This document shows, one piece after another, positions 31,531-44,900 of a stretch of 64,000 bases of DNA. The stretch's first letter is position 1. Each line of letters starts with the position of its first letter. The DNA is from Raphanus sativus (taxonomy: Eukaryota; Streptophyta; Magnoliopsida; Brassicales; Brassicaceae): positions 22,300,800 through 22,364,799 of the forward strand of contig NC_079518.1 in the NCBI RefSeq assembly GCF_000801105.2. The letters run 5' to 3'. Position numbers and translations under genes: made by a program. Below the pieces are notes generated by a model. It worked only from the letters and a program-made list of their open reading frames with translations. It was not told the origin of the DNA and ran no database searches.

Positions 31531-34500
31531 CACTACAAGAAAAATCAGTATTAATAGCACACGAAAAACGCTATCATAGGGTTTTGGTAGCGTTTTTGTA
31601 AACGCTCTGACAGCCGCAGCTATGGTAGACGCCCCCCTATCACAGCGTTTCTCGTATGCTACAATAAATATATATATTGTAGCGTTTATTTATTGTCACA
31701 TGTTTTGTGCTATTATGTAATTTTCTATGGCATTTATGTCGTGCTGTTACGTCATTTTATAATAACACATTTTCACTGCCACTAAAAATATATATATATT
31801 TTTTTGTTTTTCTAATTATCCAGAATATATATATTTTTTAGAAAGCATAAATTATAAATTAATTTATAATTAAATCAGTTTAGTAGACAAAATTTAATAA
31901 ATTGATATTTTTATAAATTGAATTTTGGTTTACATGGTTTACGATTACAAATCAGTTTACGATTACAAATCGGTTTACAATTACAAAATGGTTTACTAGT
32001 TAACCCTAACTAAACCTAATTAACCCTAACTAAACCTAATTAACTTCTTCAGTCTCAGCCGCACTCTGCTCGCGTCTCAGCCGCACTCTGCTCGCGTCTC
32101 CACCGCACGGCCACCACCGGTTTGAACCACCGCTACACCACGCTTGACCGGAGACACCGCTATGTCACACCACTGCTTCACCTTCCCTGCTTCTTAATAA
32201 ATCTGTAAACAAAACAAAATTCATACATAGAATTATAAGATGACCAGAAGAAGAGAGCAGATAAGAGGAATTCGAAGGTGAACTGAGTTGACCTGTGGTA
32301 GTGGTGAAGAGGTGAAGCAACGCAGATCTTGACTGGTCAATACCTATTTCTTCTGTTTGTGAGATCTGTTGTGAGTGAGAGAGGAGATTATTAGAGTGAG
32401 ACATAGAAGAAGAAGAACAGAGATGGTGGAAATAGACAGAGAGCAGTGTTTGTGTTGCGAGATGATGAAGAACAAAGATGGTGGAAATAAATTCTGAAAA
32501 CAGAGAAGAGAAGGTGGAAGAAAAAATTGTCGATGGATGGAGAGAAAGAGATCTGTGAGGATAAGAGAGAAAGAAAAAAAAAGGGAAAAAAAGTTAAAAC
32601 ATCTCATCCGTTCATTTAATTGCATCCTACGGTTCAGAGGGTGATCCGGGTGATTTGTGTTGATTGGCTTATAGTTTTCCTTTTTCTGATAGTTACTCTG
32701 CTCAATAGATTTTTTTTTTCTTGTTTTTATCTTTTGCTGTTCCATTTTTTATATTTTGATGTCTTTTGGTTTATAATTTTTAAAAACGATGTTTGATAAA
32801 AAAAATTCATTGTATAATTAATACTTCGATGTTTAATTTTAACAATATGCTGATTAATATTATAATTGTTGTCTACTAATTGTAGTTAAGTTTAATAAAG
32901 TATATGGTTTGAAGTTTTTGAAATAGAATTGTGGTTAGGTTAATACTTAGGAAAATCATCTGAAAAATAAATTAAGTTATAATTTCTATAAAGAATAGGT
33001 TTAGTCTAGTATTTATATTATTTGTAAAGATAAGCCGTAAGTTCTACGACCTACTTTATGTAGGGTTTAAAGTTTAAGATTTAATATTTTATGATTTATG
33101 TTAATATGAGAAATTTGGTTTAGGGATCAGAGTTAATGTTTATGATTAAGTATATGATTTTAATTTTAGAATATACTCGAAGTTTAAATTTAAACTTTCT
33201 ATTATAATTTTGTAAAGATTAGATTTATGATTTTGTTTGTATATAGGGTTTGCGTTTGGGGTTTAGGGTATTAGATATAGAGTGTAGATTTAAAATTTAG
33301 TGTTTGAGGTTTAGAATTTAAATTTAAGATTAGATTTTTTAAAATATGAAATTTTGAATTTAATTTTAATATTAAAGTTATATTATGAAAATATTGAAGT
33401 TTCTAAGTATATGTTTAGGGTTTAAAAATATGTTTAGGGTTTAGGGTTTTGTAAAAAAATACAAAATTTTTAAAAATGTAAATATACTTATATTTTTAAG
33501 TTATATACTTTTTCTAATTATAAATTACTACAAATGTTTATTTTGAAAATTATTGTAAGTGCTAGATATTAGAATTTAGGGCATATTTAGGGTTTAGGAA
33601 TTGAGATAAACAAAAATTTGGTTTTCGTTTCTAATTTATTATTGTAGAATTTATGCTGAGATGATTTTTCTGAAATTTTGAGTCTTCTATTATCCGATAG
33701 TAATATTGGTTCACAAAATTATATTTAGTTTTAACATTTCGTTTACTTTTCATTTTACACTTGGTTTGATCTAAGTCCATAAACTGAACTGAAAATTATA
33801 TTCAATAAATTTACAAAACATATAATTTTACTTGAATGTTTTCAAGTCTTATACTACCAACATAACTTTTGCCAAGTCTTAATATCTTGTCTGGGTAAGC
33901 CATCGATTTACTAACTTCAGAGAAATGGAAAAATTTGTCTGCACTTGAATGGACCGGGAGAACGTTCCTGACAAATATAAAAAACCAGAAACCGGTTTAA
34001 CGAACGGCAGATTAAAAATAAAAACCAAAAGGACACTGAGAAATTTTGATTACCTTGTGACTATGTTTCTGTAGCATCAACTCTCGGACATGAAAGAAAG
34101 ACTGCAACTTCACAGGCAATATATCTCTCACTTAAGCAACAAGATGACCGAAAGGACCATGACCGTCGAATACAACACATAAGGTCACATCCTCAGACAT
34201 AAAATCCTACAAACGCAAGCACAAAGCCTCTCTTTATACAGCTAGAAACAGAAAGGAGAGAAAGAGTGAGAAAAGGAAGAACTCGCTTCCCACACAATCA
34301 TGGCGTCCGGGTTAATACACTGTGTCCTTGTTGAGTGAAAATGCAAGAGCTCCTGCTCTTACCGCTGGTGATGATACGATCTGGTAAACGTTCTCTTGGC
34401 ACACAACAACCGATCCCAAGATATGGTCGAGGCACAGGCTCATCTCCACTGCTGCAGCTACTACACATACTCTTACTACTAGTCGACACACAATCTCCCA

Positions 34501-35666
34501 TTGTTCCGAAAACACATCTCTAAGTGATATGCTTAAGCAGAAAATCTGGTGAAGCAGAGAGAGCTTTTATGACCTGAAAAAAATACAGAGAATTTTTTTA
34601 GTAAGAGACTCAACATGTAGTAAAGGCCAGATTCCAGCATGTGATGTTAGCTATAGAAATATATTACTAAGCATTTGTCTATATTGTTTGTCACTGGCAC
34701 ATCACCAGCCTTGGGGGATCTTGTTAATAACCCTATGTTGCTGGTTTCGTTTACTAATCCTTGTGATTAAATTACTCTAAGCAGGACCTACAGGGATCAC
34801 TGAACAATACAAAAGAGCAAGAACAGAGTTTTCCCCATGTCTATTCAACATATTCTTCAACGTTAGATCAGTAGAAGGAACCATAGTTGAAAAGAATCCA
34901 ACTTTTCATTCGGTTTCTTTGGCAAAAGAGAAGTACTTTCAAAAGAAAACCCAAAATCAACAACGATTACTCACTCATTCTCTAACAATCTCAACAGAGT
35001 AATCATGATTGGTAAACCATCACCCGAGAGGGATAGTTCGGAGACACAGCGACGAAGACGAAGCCGGAGACGAAGCTTGAGACGCGGCGAAAAAGCAGGA
35101 GACGCGGTGACGAAGCCGGAGACGTAGCGGTAGATGAGCCATCTGAATTTGGAGTAGATCTGAGTCGTGTCCATTGAAGCCTCTTCTCCTTCTCTACTTA
35201 TGAAGGACAGACGTCTTCCGAATTGCCACCGGCACTGCTCCGCCACCTCTATTTGTCACTATTCAGATGAATCGTGAGAGGTTGATTTGAGTCAAGCTCT
35301 GTGTGTAGATCTTGTCACTTTGTGATTTTAGGTTTATCATGATTCAAGGGTTGAATAGAATCGGGAGAGGGTTTGTAATCTTGTTTTTTTCCTTGATGTA
35401 TCTGGAGGAGGGAAATGAATTGGATAAGTGTTTTGGTGGCAAAATTTTGGTTTTCTTTTCTGTTTCGCGGACTAAAATTAAAAACTTTGCACAAAAGTGT
35501 TACTATAAACAAAATCCGCGTCTTTAATTTCTCTTTCTAATAAAATTCGGTCCTAGCACTGGTTTAATGCTATAGTAGAGTTGTTATCCAAATCTACTAT
35601 TTTTAGTAGCAGTTGGTGAATTCGTGCTATCGCGAACTGCTACCAATATTCATATTTCTTGTAGTG
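31531..35666. mobile_element. Non-autonomous CACTA (En/Spm) element with captured gene
   Basis: Terminal inverted repeats CACTACAAGAAA (31531) and TTTCTTGTAGTG (ending 35666) and a perfect 3-bp target duplication AAC (31528-31530 and 35667-35669) define a 4136-bp CACTA element. The sub-terminal regions hold several AGCGTTT/AAACGCT words on both strands, as CACTA transposase sites do. No transposase is seen. The interior has a 22-bp tandem duplication at 32052-32095, a GA-rich stretch (32200-32590), diverged TTTAGGGTTT words (33060-33600) and captured exons of a PP2C gene at 34054-34501. Confidence 0.93.
34054..34501 (-). pseudogene. Captured PP2C protein phosphatase exons
   Basis: On the minus strand from ATG at 34501: MGDCVSTSSKSMCSSCSSGDE, then IFTQQGH and, after a one-base frame change near 34320, INPDAMIVWE. 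This is the N-terminal exon of the plant PP2C group with a GHCVSTSSKSTCSS start. After an intron-like gap the second exon (34206-34054) reads DFMSEDVTLCVVFDGHGPFGHLVA, the metal-binding DGHG motif of PP2C phosphatases, followed by a stop at the next codon and then VRDILPVKLQSFF. A GTAATC donor-like site ends it. The donor after exon 1 is GC, not GT. The rest of the phosphatase is absent, so it encodes no enzyme. The host gene of origin should lie elsewhere in the genome. Confidence 0.85.
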
Positions 35667-36399
35667 AACCCTAGTCCATGTTTCAGCATCCCGCCTTTGA
35701 TCAAAAGATAATATAGAGTTAAACTCCTTTGCGAAAAAAAAAAAGAATTCTTTGTCAAAAAAGAAAAAAAAAGAATTCGATTATAAAAAGAGAAACGGGA
35801 GACCGAAGAAAAATATTCACAAATACACAACTTGATATGAGTTAAAGTTTACATTATTCTTTCTGCTTTTACCAGATTATTAATTATTTTATTTTTTTAT
35901 CAACACTCTTTTTACATTTAATTACAGATGGCATGCGATTACCATTTGGTTCACTTAGTTTCGTTTCAGATATTTGCAGATTTGGTTCGAGTATTTGCAT
36001 GCTCGGTTTGAGTTTAGGTTCGAATAACCCATACGAGCCGCAGCTGATTTAGCAAAAGTAAAAAGAAAAAAGGCAAAGTATCTAATTGCAGAGAGTTTCT
36101 GTAGCTAATTTTATTCTCTTATTCTCTGTCCCAACCTTGTTTATATACTCCTCCATGGGCGGTCATCTTGCCATTTTCCCGCTGATCCATATCTTTCTAT
36201 TTTGCCCTATCTTTTTCTATTTGTCGAGACCCGATTTTATCCTTTCCAGAAAACATTCATTATCACGTTTGCTTCCATTATCCTCTCCAAAAAAAAGTAG
36301 ATCGTCATTAGGTTGGGCTGCTTCATGTGATCTTAATCTAAGTATATTAGAACTAAACAGGGAAAACTCAAAAAGAAAAAGGAAATGTGGAACTTCAAG
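35667..36399. other. Intergenic DNA right of CACTA element
   Basis: No recognised gene. The phrase around 35940-36030 (ATTTGGTTC, TTTGCAGATTTGGTTCGAG) looks like a fragment of a hAT-type non-autonomous repeat without ends. The plus-strand frame 36086-36463 is hydrophobic and low-complexity and continues into the next element, so I do not call it. Confidence 0.35.
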
Positions 36400-37894
36400 T
36401 GGGATACGAACGGAGCTGATAACCCTTTTCTCTCTCCTCCCCTTTTCTCTCTTCCATCTCTAGCCGTAAGTTTTCAATCTCAGTCTCTGCTTCGGTGTCC
36501 GGAGGCCTTGGCTCCGGTCTGGGCTCGCGTTAGCTCCGGTGCTGGAGGCTCTCTCTTTCCCTTGCCTCTGTTTTTCGATTTGCTTCTCTTCCTCTCTTCT
36601 CCTTGTCCGTCGACATGTTTGAGGCCCTGGTTTCTGTCTTACTCCAGAACCCTAAAGCTTCCCGGGGAGTGATAGATCCGGTAGGTATGATTGGTTTCTG
36701 GTGTCTCGATGAGCCGGCGAGGATTGAGCAGTGAAAGGAGTCGGCTTTTAGGGTGAGGCTAGGTTAGATATCGTTTTCTCTTTGTAGATCTGGCCAATGT
36801 CTCGGCGGTTGGTGGCGCGTGAGGGGTTTTGTCGGACTCTCTCCTCTGCTCTTCATATTTTTCTGCATCTTGTGTATCGTTTGGAGTGGTTTGTCGGATC
36901 TCAGTCGGACGAAACTTGGAGTCTTGATTCGTCCTTCGGTTTAGCCGGCTCTCAATAGAGACATCAGTTCAGGCTGGTGGTGCGTGCTTAGCCAGCTTTG
37001 TGGTCGTGTGGCTGCGGTTTGTCTGAGATTCGGCGTATGAGGATTCAAGCCGTCGGTTGCTCTGTCGTCTATGGCGGATTCAGCCTCGTCTTTGGAGGTC
37101 TCTCTCTGTTTGTCTGGATTCTTCTTTTGCAAGGTCGTTGTGACTGAGTCTTTCGGGGTGACTCGTCTTCTCCGTGTCCGCTTTGCCGTCTCTGTCTCGT
37201 CTCTCCAACGTGGCATAACGGCTCAGCACTAAGAAGACCGGGTTGGGTTCTCTTACTCGGGCTAGGGCGTCGGTTTCAGAGTTTTGATTTGGTCTGTTGA
37301 GGCTCAACCGACGAGGAGACCTAGTGGGATGTTAGCTTTCGTGATGCTCTGTTGGCCATTTGGCTTCTTGAGCAGGTTAATGTTTCGATTCTTTTGCAGG
37401 ACACAGAGCTTCGTTCCTTGGTGGTGCTTCGCCGCAGCCTGTCTTTCTCTGGTTGTTCGATGATGTGTGGTTCTCACATTCGCATTGATTCAATCTTGAC
37501 GGTGGATTCTTGTGGTGCAGAGCTTGCCGTGTGGTATGCTCCTTCTCCCTTTTATTTATCCGGTTTGTGCGTAATGATCAATGGAGAGCTCAAGCTCGAA
37601 GAAGCCGTCTAACACCAGCTACTCCGGAGATGTCGTGTGAGTTCCGGTAACCGAAGAAATGAGGTGAACGCCACCCTCTTGCGGATCACATCGAAAGCTG
37701 AGAACGGTGTTGGATAGTTTAAGAATTTAGAAACCGGCTAGTGGAACGTGCCGGACTGGTGGTTTGAGCGAAGCTAGCCGGTGTATTTTAACTTAAACCA
37801 TTTTGGTGAAAACGAGCTTGTAATCAAAATTGAATGCCCGTTTTCGGGAAGATAAATAAATAAATATATAATTTAAAAAAAAAAAAAAAAAAAA
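36400..37894 (+). mobile_element. Poly(A) retroposon, Sadhu-like or LINE-derived
   Basis: GC-richer than its surroundings. It starts in a TC-rich stretch (36420-36460), continues with CTCCGG/CCGGCG-rich sequence and ends at 37871-37894 with a 24-base A-run after TAAATAAATAAATATATAATTT. The poly(A) tail and lack of a long frame identify a processed retroposon on the plus strand. I found no target duplication, and the 5' edge is an estimate. The antisense frames at 36941-37307 are not protein-like. It is similar in style to the two other poly(A) retroposons in the window. Confidence 0.5.
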
Positions 37895-38177
37895 ACTTCA
37901 TTTCATAAAAGATAAGGGATACTTCCATAAAATTGCCATAGATTGTAAACCTTTTCCAAAATAACAATAAGTCTATTGTATCAACGAACCTCAACGTAGA
38001 GCTTTAAATGCAGCTTATGGTTCTTTATGTATACACGAAACCCGGCAACTGCATTTTTATGTATCTAGTTATGGCATAAACAACAACATTAAAAACATCA
38101 GACAAATCTCTTCAAAGCTCTCATATGATTCAGAGTCCTCTATGAAGAAGAAAATGTGCAGTGTCTGCATCATCTCT

Positions 38178-40226
<2,049 letters not shown>

Positions 40227-40306
40227 TTCTCCTTCACTGTTTTTTTTTTTCTTTGGAGAAGAAGAATAGGATGGATGGACGTTGGACAAGAGATAGTCCT
40301 GGAGTG

Positions 40307-40317
40307 TATATATAAAG
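40307..40317 (-). promoter_or_regulatory. TATA box of the RD21A-like gene
   Basis: TTTATATATAC on the minus strand, about 85 bases upstream of the ATG at 40226. This predicts a 5' untranslated leader of roughly 50 bases. No other TATA-like site is nearer. Confidence 0.6.
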
Positions 40318-41195
40318 CCAAATGAGATAACGTAATAACTATTTTTTCTCTTTTAAATAAAATGTTTGGGTATTCGATTTTTCTTGTGTTAAAAAAAAAA
40401 AGAGTATTCTATTTTTGTGTGTTATGTTGGTTCCTCTTCTTAATTTCGAAAATGGACTAATTCTGAATTTTAGCTAGAATGTTCAATCTAGATAGGAATT
40501 GGCTTTAAATATGATTTGAAAGCGAAACAATCAAAAGTGATATATATCCAAACAAGTTGAACCCAGTCTACACCGAGAAAAATAAATATTGGACAAAAAC
40601 CTTCTTTTTGGAAGATAAATGATATATTTGATATATAAACATTAACTCTTAAATCAAATCAAAATGATAAATATATAATATATTTCTGTTACTACAATTA
40701 AAAAAAAATTATGAACTTCAGTTTACCATTATTTCAAAGTTGGTAGAGATCATTTGAAAAGTTGTAGAATAAGGTAAACATTTTAATCGAGGGTAATAGC
40801 CAACCTATTTTACACTTGGCCTACAGTTTGGGTATCAATAGCAATGAATACTCTGAGACATATATTTAACATGTTTTAGGTGTGGTATGTAAGAGCATCT
40901 CGAAGAGTGTCTACCCCCATTACGGAATGTTTTTACATACTTCTTTTATTCTTATATGTACCTCAAATATTTATTCTTGTTTTCTATTTGTATTTCTAAT
41001 CATATATATTTCATTGTACGAAATTATCAATATACAGTTTTTGTATAATCTTTTTATTCATTTCTTCATATAATAATCGAATTTCTAAATCTAATTTCTG
41101 AAGTACATTTTGAGATCCAACATTTTGACGCTAGAATTAAAGAGAAAATTCAACAAAACTATCTTTCTACATTATAAAGTGAAATACAAATCGCA
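40318..41195. other. Upstream region and AT-rich intergenic DNA
   Basis: Should contain the rest of the RD21A-like promoter. The AT content is high. A GAGCATCTCGAAGAG phrase at 40893 resembles the end of the MITE at 15244 but has no partner. The plus-strand frame at 40882-41073 is a hydrophobic chance frame. Confidence 0.35.
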
Positions 41196-41375
41196 ATGGT
41201 TAGACAAGACGCATTTGAAGCAGAAGAAGGCAACGTGAACACCAACAACCCCAAGAGTGAATTACTGCGATTTAATCCAGACGGCACAGAATTCGTTGAA
41301 ATTACCCACCTCAATGCGGAAGGAAACCTAATCATTCCACAGTTGTATAGAAAAAAATTTATATTTTACATGTAA
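41196..41375 (+). CDS. Small open frame of unknown origin
   Basis: 59 codons from ATG to TAA. The first 50 residues have a balanced, protein-like composition (SELLRFNPDGTEFVEI and then HLNAEGNLIIPQL) unlike chance frames around it, and the last ten (KKFIFYM) look like flanking AT-rich DNA. It may be the start of a truncated gene or a piece of the neighbouring endogenous virus. I recognise no family. No promoter is visible. Confidence 0.3.
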   Translation: MVRQDAFEAEEGNVNTNNPKSELLRFNPDGTEFVEITHLNAEGNLIIPQLYRKKFIFYM

Positions 41376-41876
41376 ATTACGAATTACAAAATTGTATTTT
41401 ATAAAGTTAAAGTTGATTAAGATTTGAGGGAGAAAACATATTTGTAATAAAAACAAAAGGAAAAAAGAAACATTTATGTGTGTATACGAAGATGATATAG
41501 TGGCAACTAATATACATTATATAGTATATCATAACCTAAAGAATGATATTGTTATTTGATGAATTATAAAAAAAAAATTATAGACTCAAATATCCCAATC
41601 CTGAAATGTGAGTGTAGTTATTGGATAGACAAAATATTGGAAGGAAGAATTGAGACGTCAAGTAGATCAGGTCGATTGGCAAACCAACATGTCATGTACA
41701 CACAACTGAGCGCCTGAGTGTTCACGCACGCGGGGATAACATTGTATGCACCCTGTCCCTGAGAGATTCTTCTGTAATGCATAGTATTGAATTAGATACT
41801 ACGGAACTAAAGTCCTTAAAAATTATACCGCTGTCTCTATTACCCATTAGAAATTATATTGCCCTCTCTATTATTA
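41376..41876. other. Flank and probable leader of the endogenous pararetrovirus
   Basis: Non-coding. The left viral boundary cannot be placed. From about 41640 the base composition becomes less AT-rich and may already be viral leader. Confidence 0.35.
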
Positions 41877-41889
41877 TGGTATCAGAGCC
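41877..41889 (+). promoter_or_regulatory. tRNA-iMet primer site of pararetrovirus
   Basis: TGGTATCAGAGCC, complementary to the 3' end of initiator methionine tRNA. It is used by Caulimoviridae to prime minus-strand DNA and lies 80 bases before the polyprotein ATG. Confidence 0.85.
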
Positions 41890-41968
41890 TTAATCTTGAG
41901 TTTTGGATGATAGAATCTTTGTTTATTGATGAATGTTTTGAGTGTTCTGAAAAACAACCCTCTTAATA

Positions 41969-44900
41969 ATGTCTACTTCACAACCTTCTCCAATCGATTC
42001 CCAATTTACAATCTCAACCCTTCCTAAAAACAAAAGCCGTTCTTCTTCTTCCTCTTCCACTATAAACTTTCTTTATGAAATCGAGTACATTCCGGGTGAC
42101 CAGTTACCAGAAACAACCCTTCCTTTAGTGAATCCATATGAATACTTTGCAAAAAAGCCTAGCGCCTTCTCTGTTAAAGGCGTTCGTGAACTCATAAAAC
42201 CATCCTCTAACCGAAAGGTTATGGAGTATGTTCAATCCAGCAAGTTCTCATCTTGCCAAGTACCAACCACTGAAGAAGAACAGTTCATATCATTGAATAT
42301 TCCGGAGCACCTACCCAGATTATGGCAACAACAAGGCTACACCCATCTCCACTTCGGTGTAGTAAGAATTGGTCTGACCTTACACGCCAGAAAAGGTCTA
42401 CCAGTCATTGCTAGGATAGCTTTAATCGATTCCCGATTAAAGTCATATCAACAAGCATGTATCGGAACAGTCCAGACAACATTAAATGCAGGAACAGTAT
42501 TCGTAACGCTGTTTCCTAACTTTAACGTTTCGCTACAAGATCCAAATCTGTTGAAGACGCTCAAGGTACAGCTTCAACTAATTGGAGCACCTATGCAAGA
42601 GAAGAGTGTAGCAGCCACTCTGCATCATCAGATCGTCTACCGAATTCAAGATCACGCTCTCGATCTTGTACTACCTTCGTCTGACAAAGCCCTGTATCTC
42701 GAAGTTACATCAGCTTCTCAGGCACCAAATTCGATACAAATTCCTCGCCAGATATCACGCGAAGAACTGATAAGACGGCTACCAGAGTCTTGGGTGACAA
42801 GCTACGAGAAGCTTCCTCAAGCCACTCAATCACCAGTTCAATCATCAGACGTTAGTTTTCATTCACGAAAAGATGGAACAACGGAAATCATGTTTGAAAA
42901 ACCAAGATCTTCGTCATTCATGAAGCAATTATTTACTCAATTTGCCATCAAAGTTGACGAAAGAGATTTCTACGGCCCAGCTAAGAAACAAGACATCCCA
43001 AGGCCCTGTCGATTCGATAAAGACGGAAGTATAATCTATCCTTTCATAGACGAAGATGGACATTGCCGTTTTGACGTCTGCAACTGTGAAGCTTGTTCAG
43101 ACGCTTACTGGAGCTACGAATCTGACGACGAAAAACGAAGACGAAGAAGAAAGAAAAAAGACCCTCTATACAAAAGGTATCTCGAAGGAGATCCTTCTGT
43201 TGGTCCGTTAGACGATGATATATATGACTTTATAGTCGAATACCCCAGCGCAAAGAAAGAACCAGAGCAAAACTTATTGATGATCAGCCCAAACGACTTT
43301 CCTCCACCAGAAGATTTCATCAAAGACGACGTTGCTCATACCCCAAAAATCCTTTCGGCAGCAATAGGTTCTTCTGGACCTACTCAGCTTAGCCAAGCAG
43401 AAAAGGTTTTAAACTGGCAAACAGAAAATTCTCTTGCTCAGAATTATCTGTTAACAGCAATAAACCAGAAGGTCGATCAGCTAACTGAAGGAGTTAACAA
43501 AAGGCATCTTAGCCTTCAAAACTCAATAGCAGAAATACACGGCCGGCTCAATAGTCTCCATCAGGAAATGATGACGATGGCGAAGCACATGATGGTTGAC
43601 ACGACTCAATTTCGAAGCAAAGAAGCAGAGACGGCAAGCCTCAAAAATCAATTAAAAGACCTCCAACGGAGCTTAGAGAGTCTGATCTACAGCCAACGAC
43701 AGAAAGACTCTTACTTCAACCCTTTGGGGAGTTCATCGGCAGATTTACCGATGTACCAAGGATCATACTCTCCAGGATTCCTTTCGGGCTACCAAACCCC
43801 AAAAATGAGATCGCCACTACCTGGTTTTCTATCCTCTGATGAAGCCTTTACATCAAGATACGGCTCATCTTCGATCTTCACAGAAAAGCCAAAACAAACC
43901 AGATCAAAATCAAGGAGGCACAAAGAGGCTAAATTTCAAGTCAACCCACCAAAAAGGCCAACTCTTACGTCATCATCTAGCCATGAGTCGGTGGACAACA
44001 AAGGAAAAGATATCGGCATCATCGAATTTTCGATGACTAATTTGCTAGATAATCTTGTCAAAACCACCGAATTACCGGAGCATCAACCGGCTCCTCAAGA
44101 AGAGTCTCGGCCTTCACTGGTCGTCAACATCAAGCACTTCTCAGACTCAAGCTCCAGCGAGTACGATATAGATTCTGATGAAGAATCACTCCCAAAACAG
44201 TATGTAATTGGTGAAGGTTCAAGTACTCCTAAACAAGAGCCAAATGTCAACGAAGTATATTCAAGTGAAGAAGATATGAATTACGAAGCTCCAAGAGAAG
44301 AAACTCGCAATAAGCGTTTCTCTTCGAAGGTTATGGTGTTTACATTCGATGACATTCCTTTTGACAAATGGAATGACCGGTTGGACGAATTCCATGCATG
44401 GATGAACTCAGAAGCCATTACATCTCCTCTGAATTTGGTGATTCAGCAGTTCACAGCGAGACTGTCTGGTGCACTTAAGGAATGGTGGAATTCCCTCGGA
44501 GAATACAGACAACAACAAGTCTATCAGACAACAATTCCGCTGCTTCTAGGAGAAATCCACAGAGAATTCATTGGCACTCCGACACACCAAAAGGAGCAAA
44601 TTCAAGAAGAATTCTTCTCAGCAAAATGTTGTTCTCTAAAAAAGAAAGATCTTGCGAAACATTTTGAAAGACAGACGAGAAGATATTATGCGCTAAACGG
44701 ACTTAATAATCCAAGCCTGAAGCACGTCTATCTATCGTCTATTGATGATTATCTTAGTCAGCAGACTAAGTTATACATCAGAGATCAAGGACAAACAATT
44801 GAAGAAATCTCCATTGGCCAAATCCAGCAATATGTCTTCAGAACTCTCGAAAAACTTTGCAAGCAGAAGGAGTTCTGGATGGAGTTTATGGATCAATCCA

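Noticed and set aside
34335..34523. Plus-strand frame in the CACTA element
   Set aside because: It is antisense to the PP2C exon, which has clear similarity; the plus-strand reading is a shadow.
36086..36672. Two plus-strand frames before and in the poly(A) retroposon
   Set aside because: Hydrophobic and Ser/Leu-rich from TC-rich DNA, and they cross the presumed element boundary.
41877..41889. Possible tRNA gene at TGGTATCAGAGCC (also at 4465)
   Set aside because: Only the 12-13 bases complementary to the tRNA 3' end are present; no cloverleaf surrounds them. They are primer binding sites.
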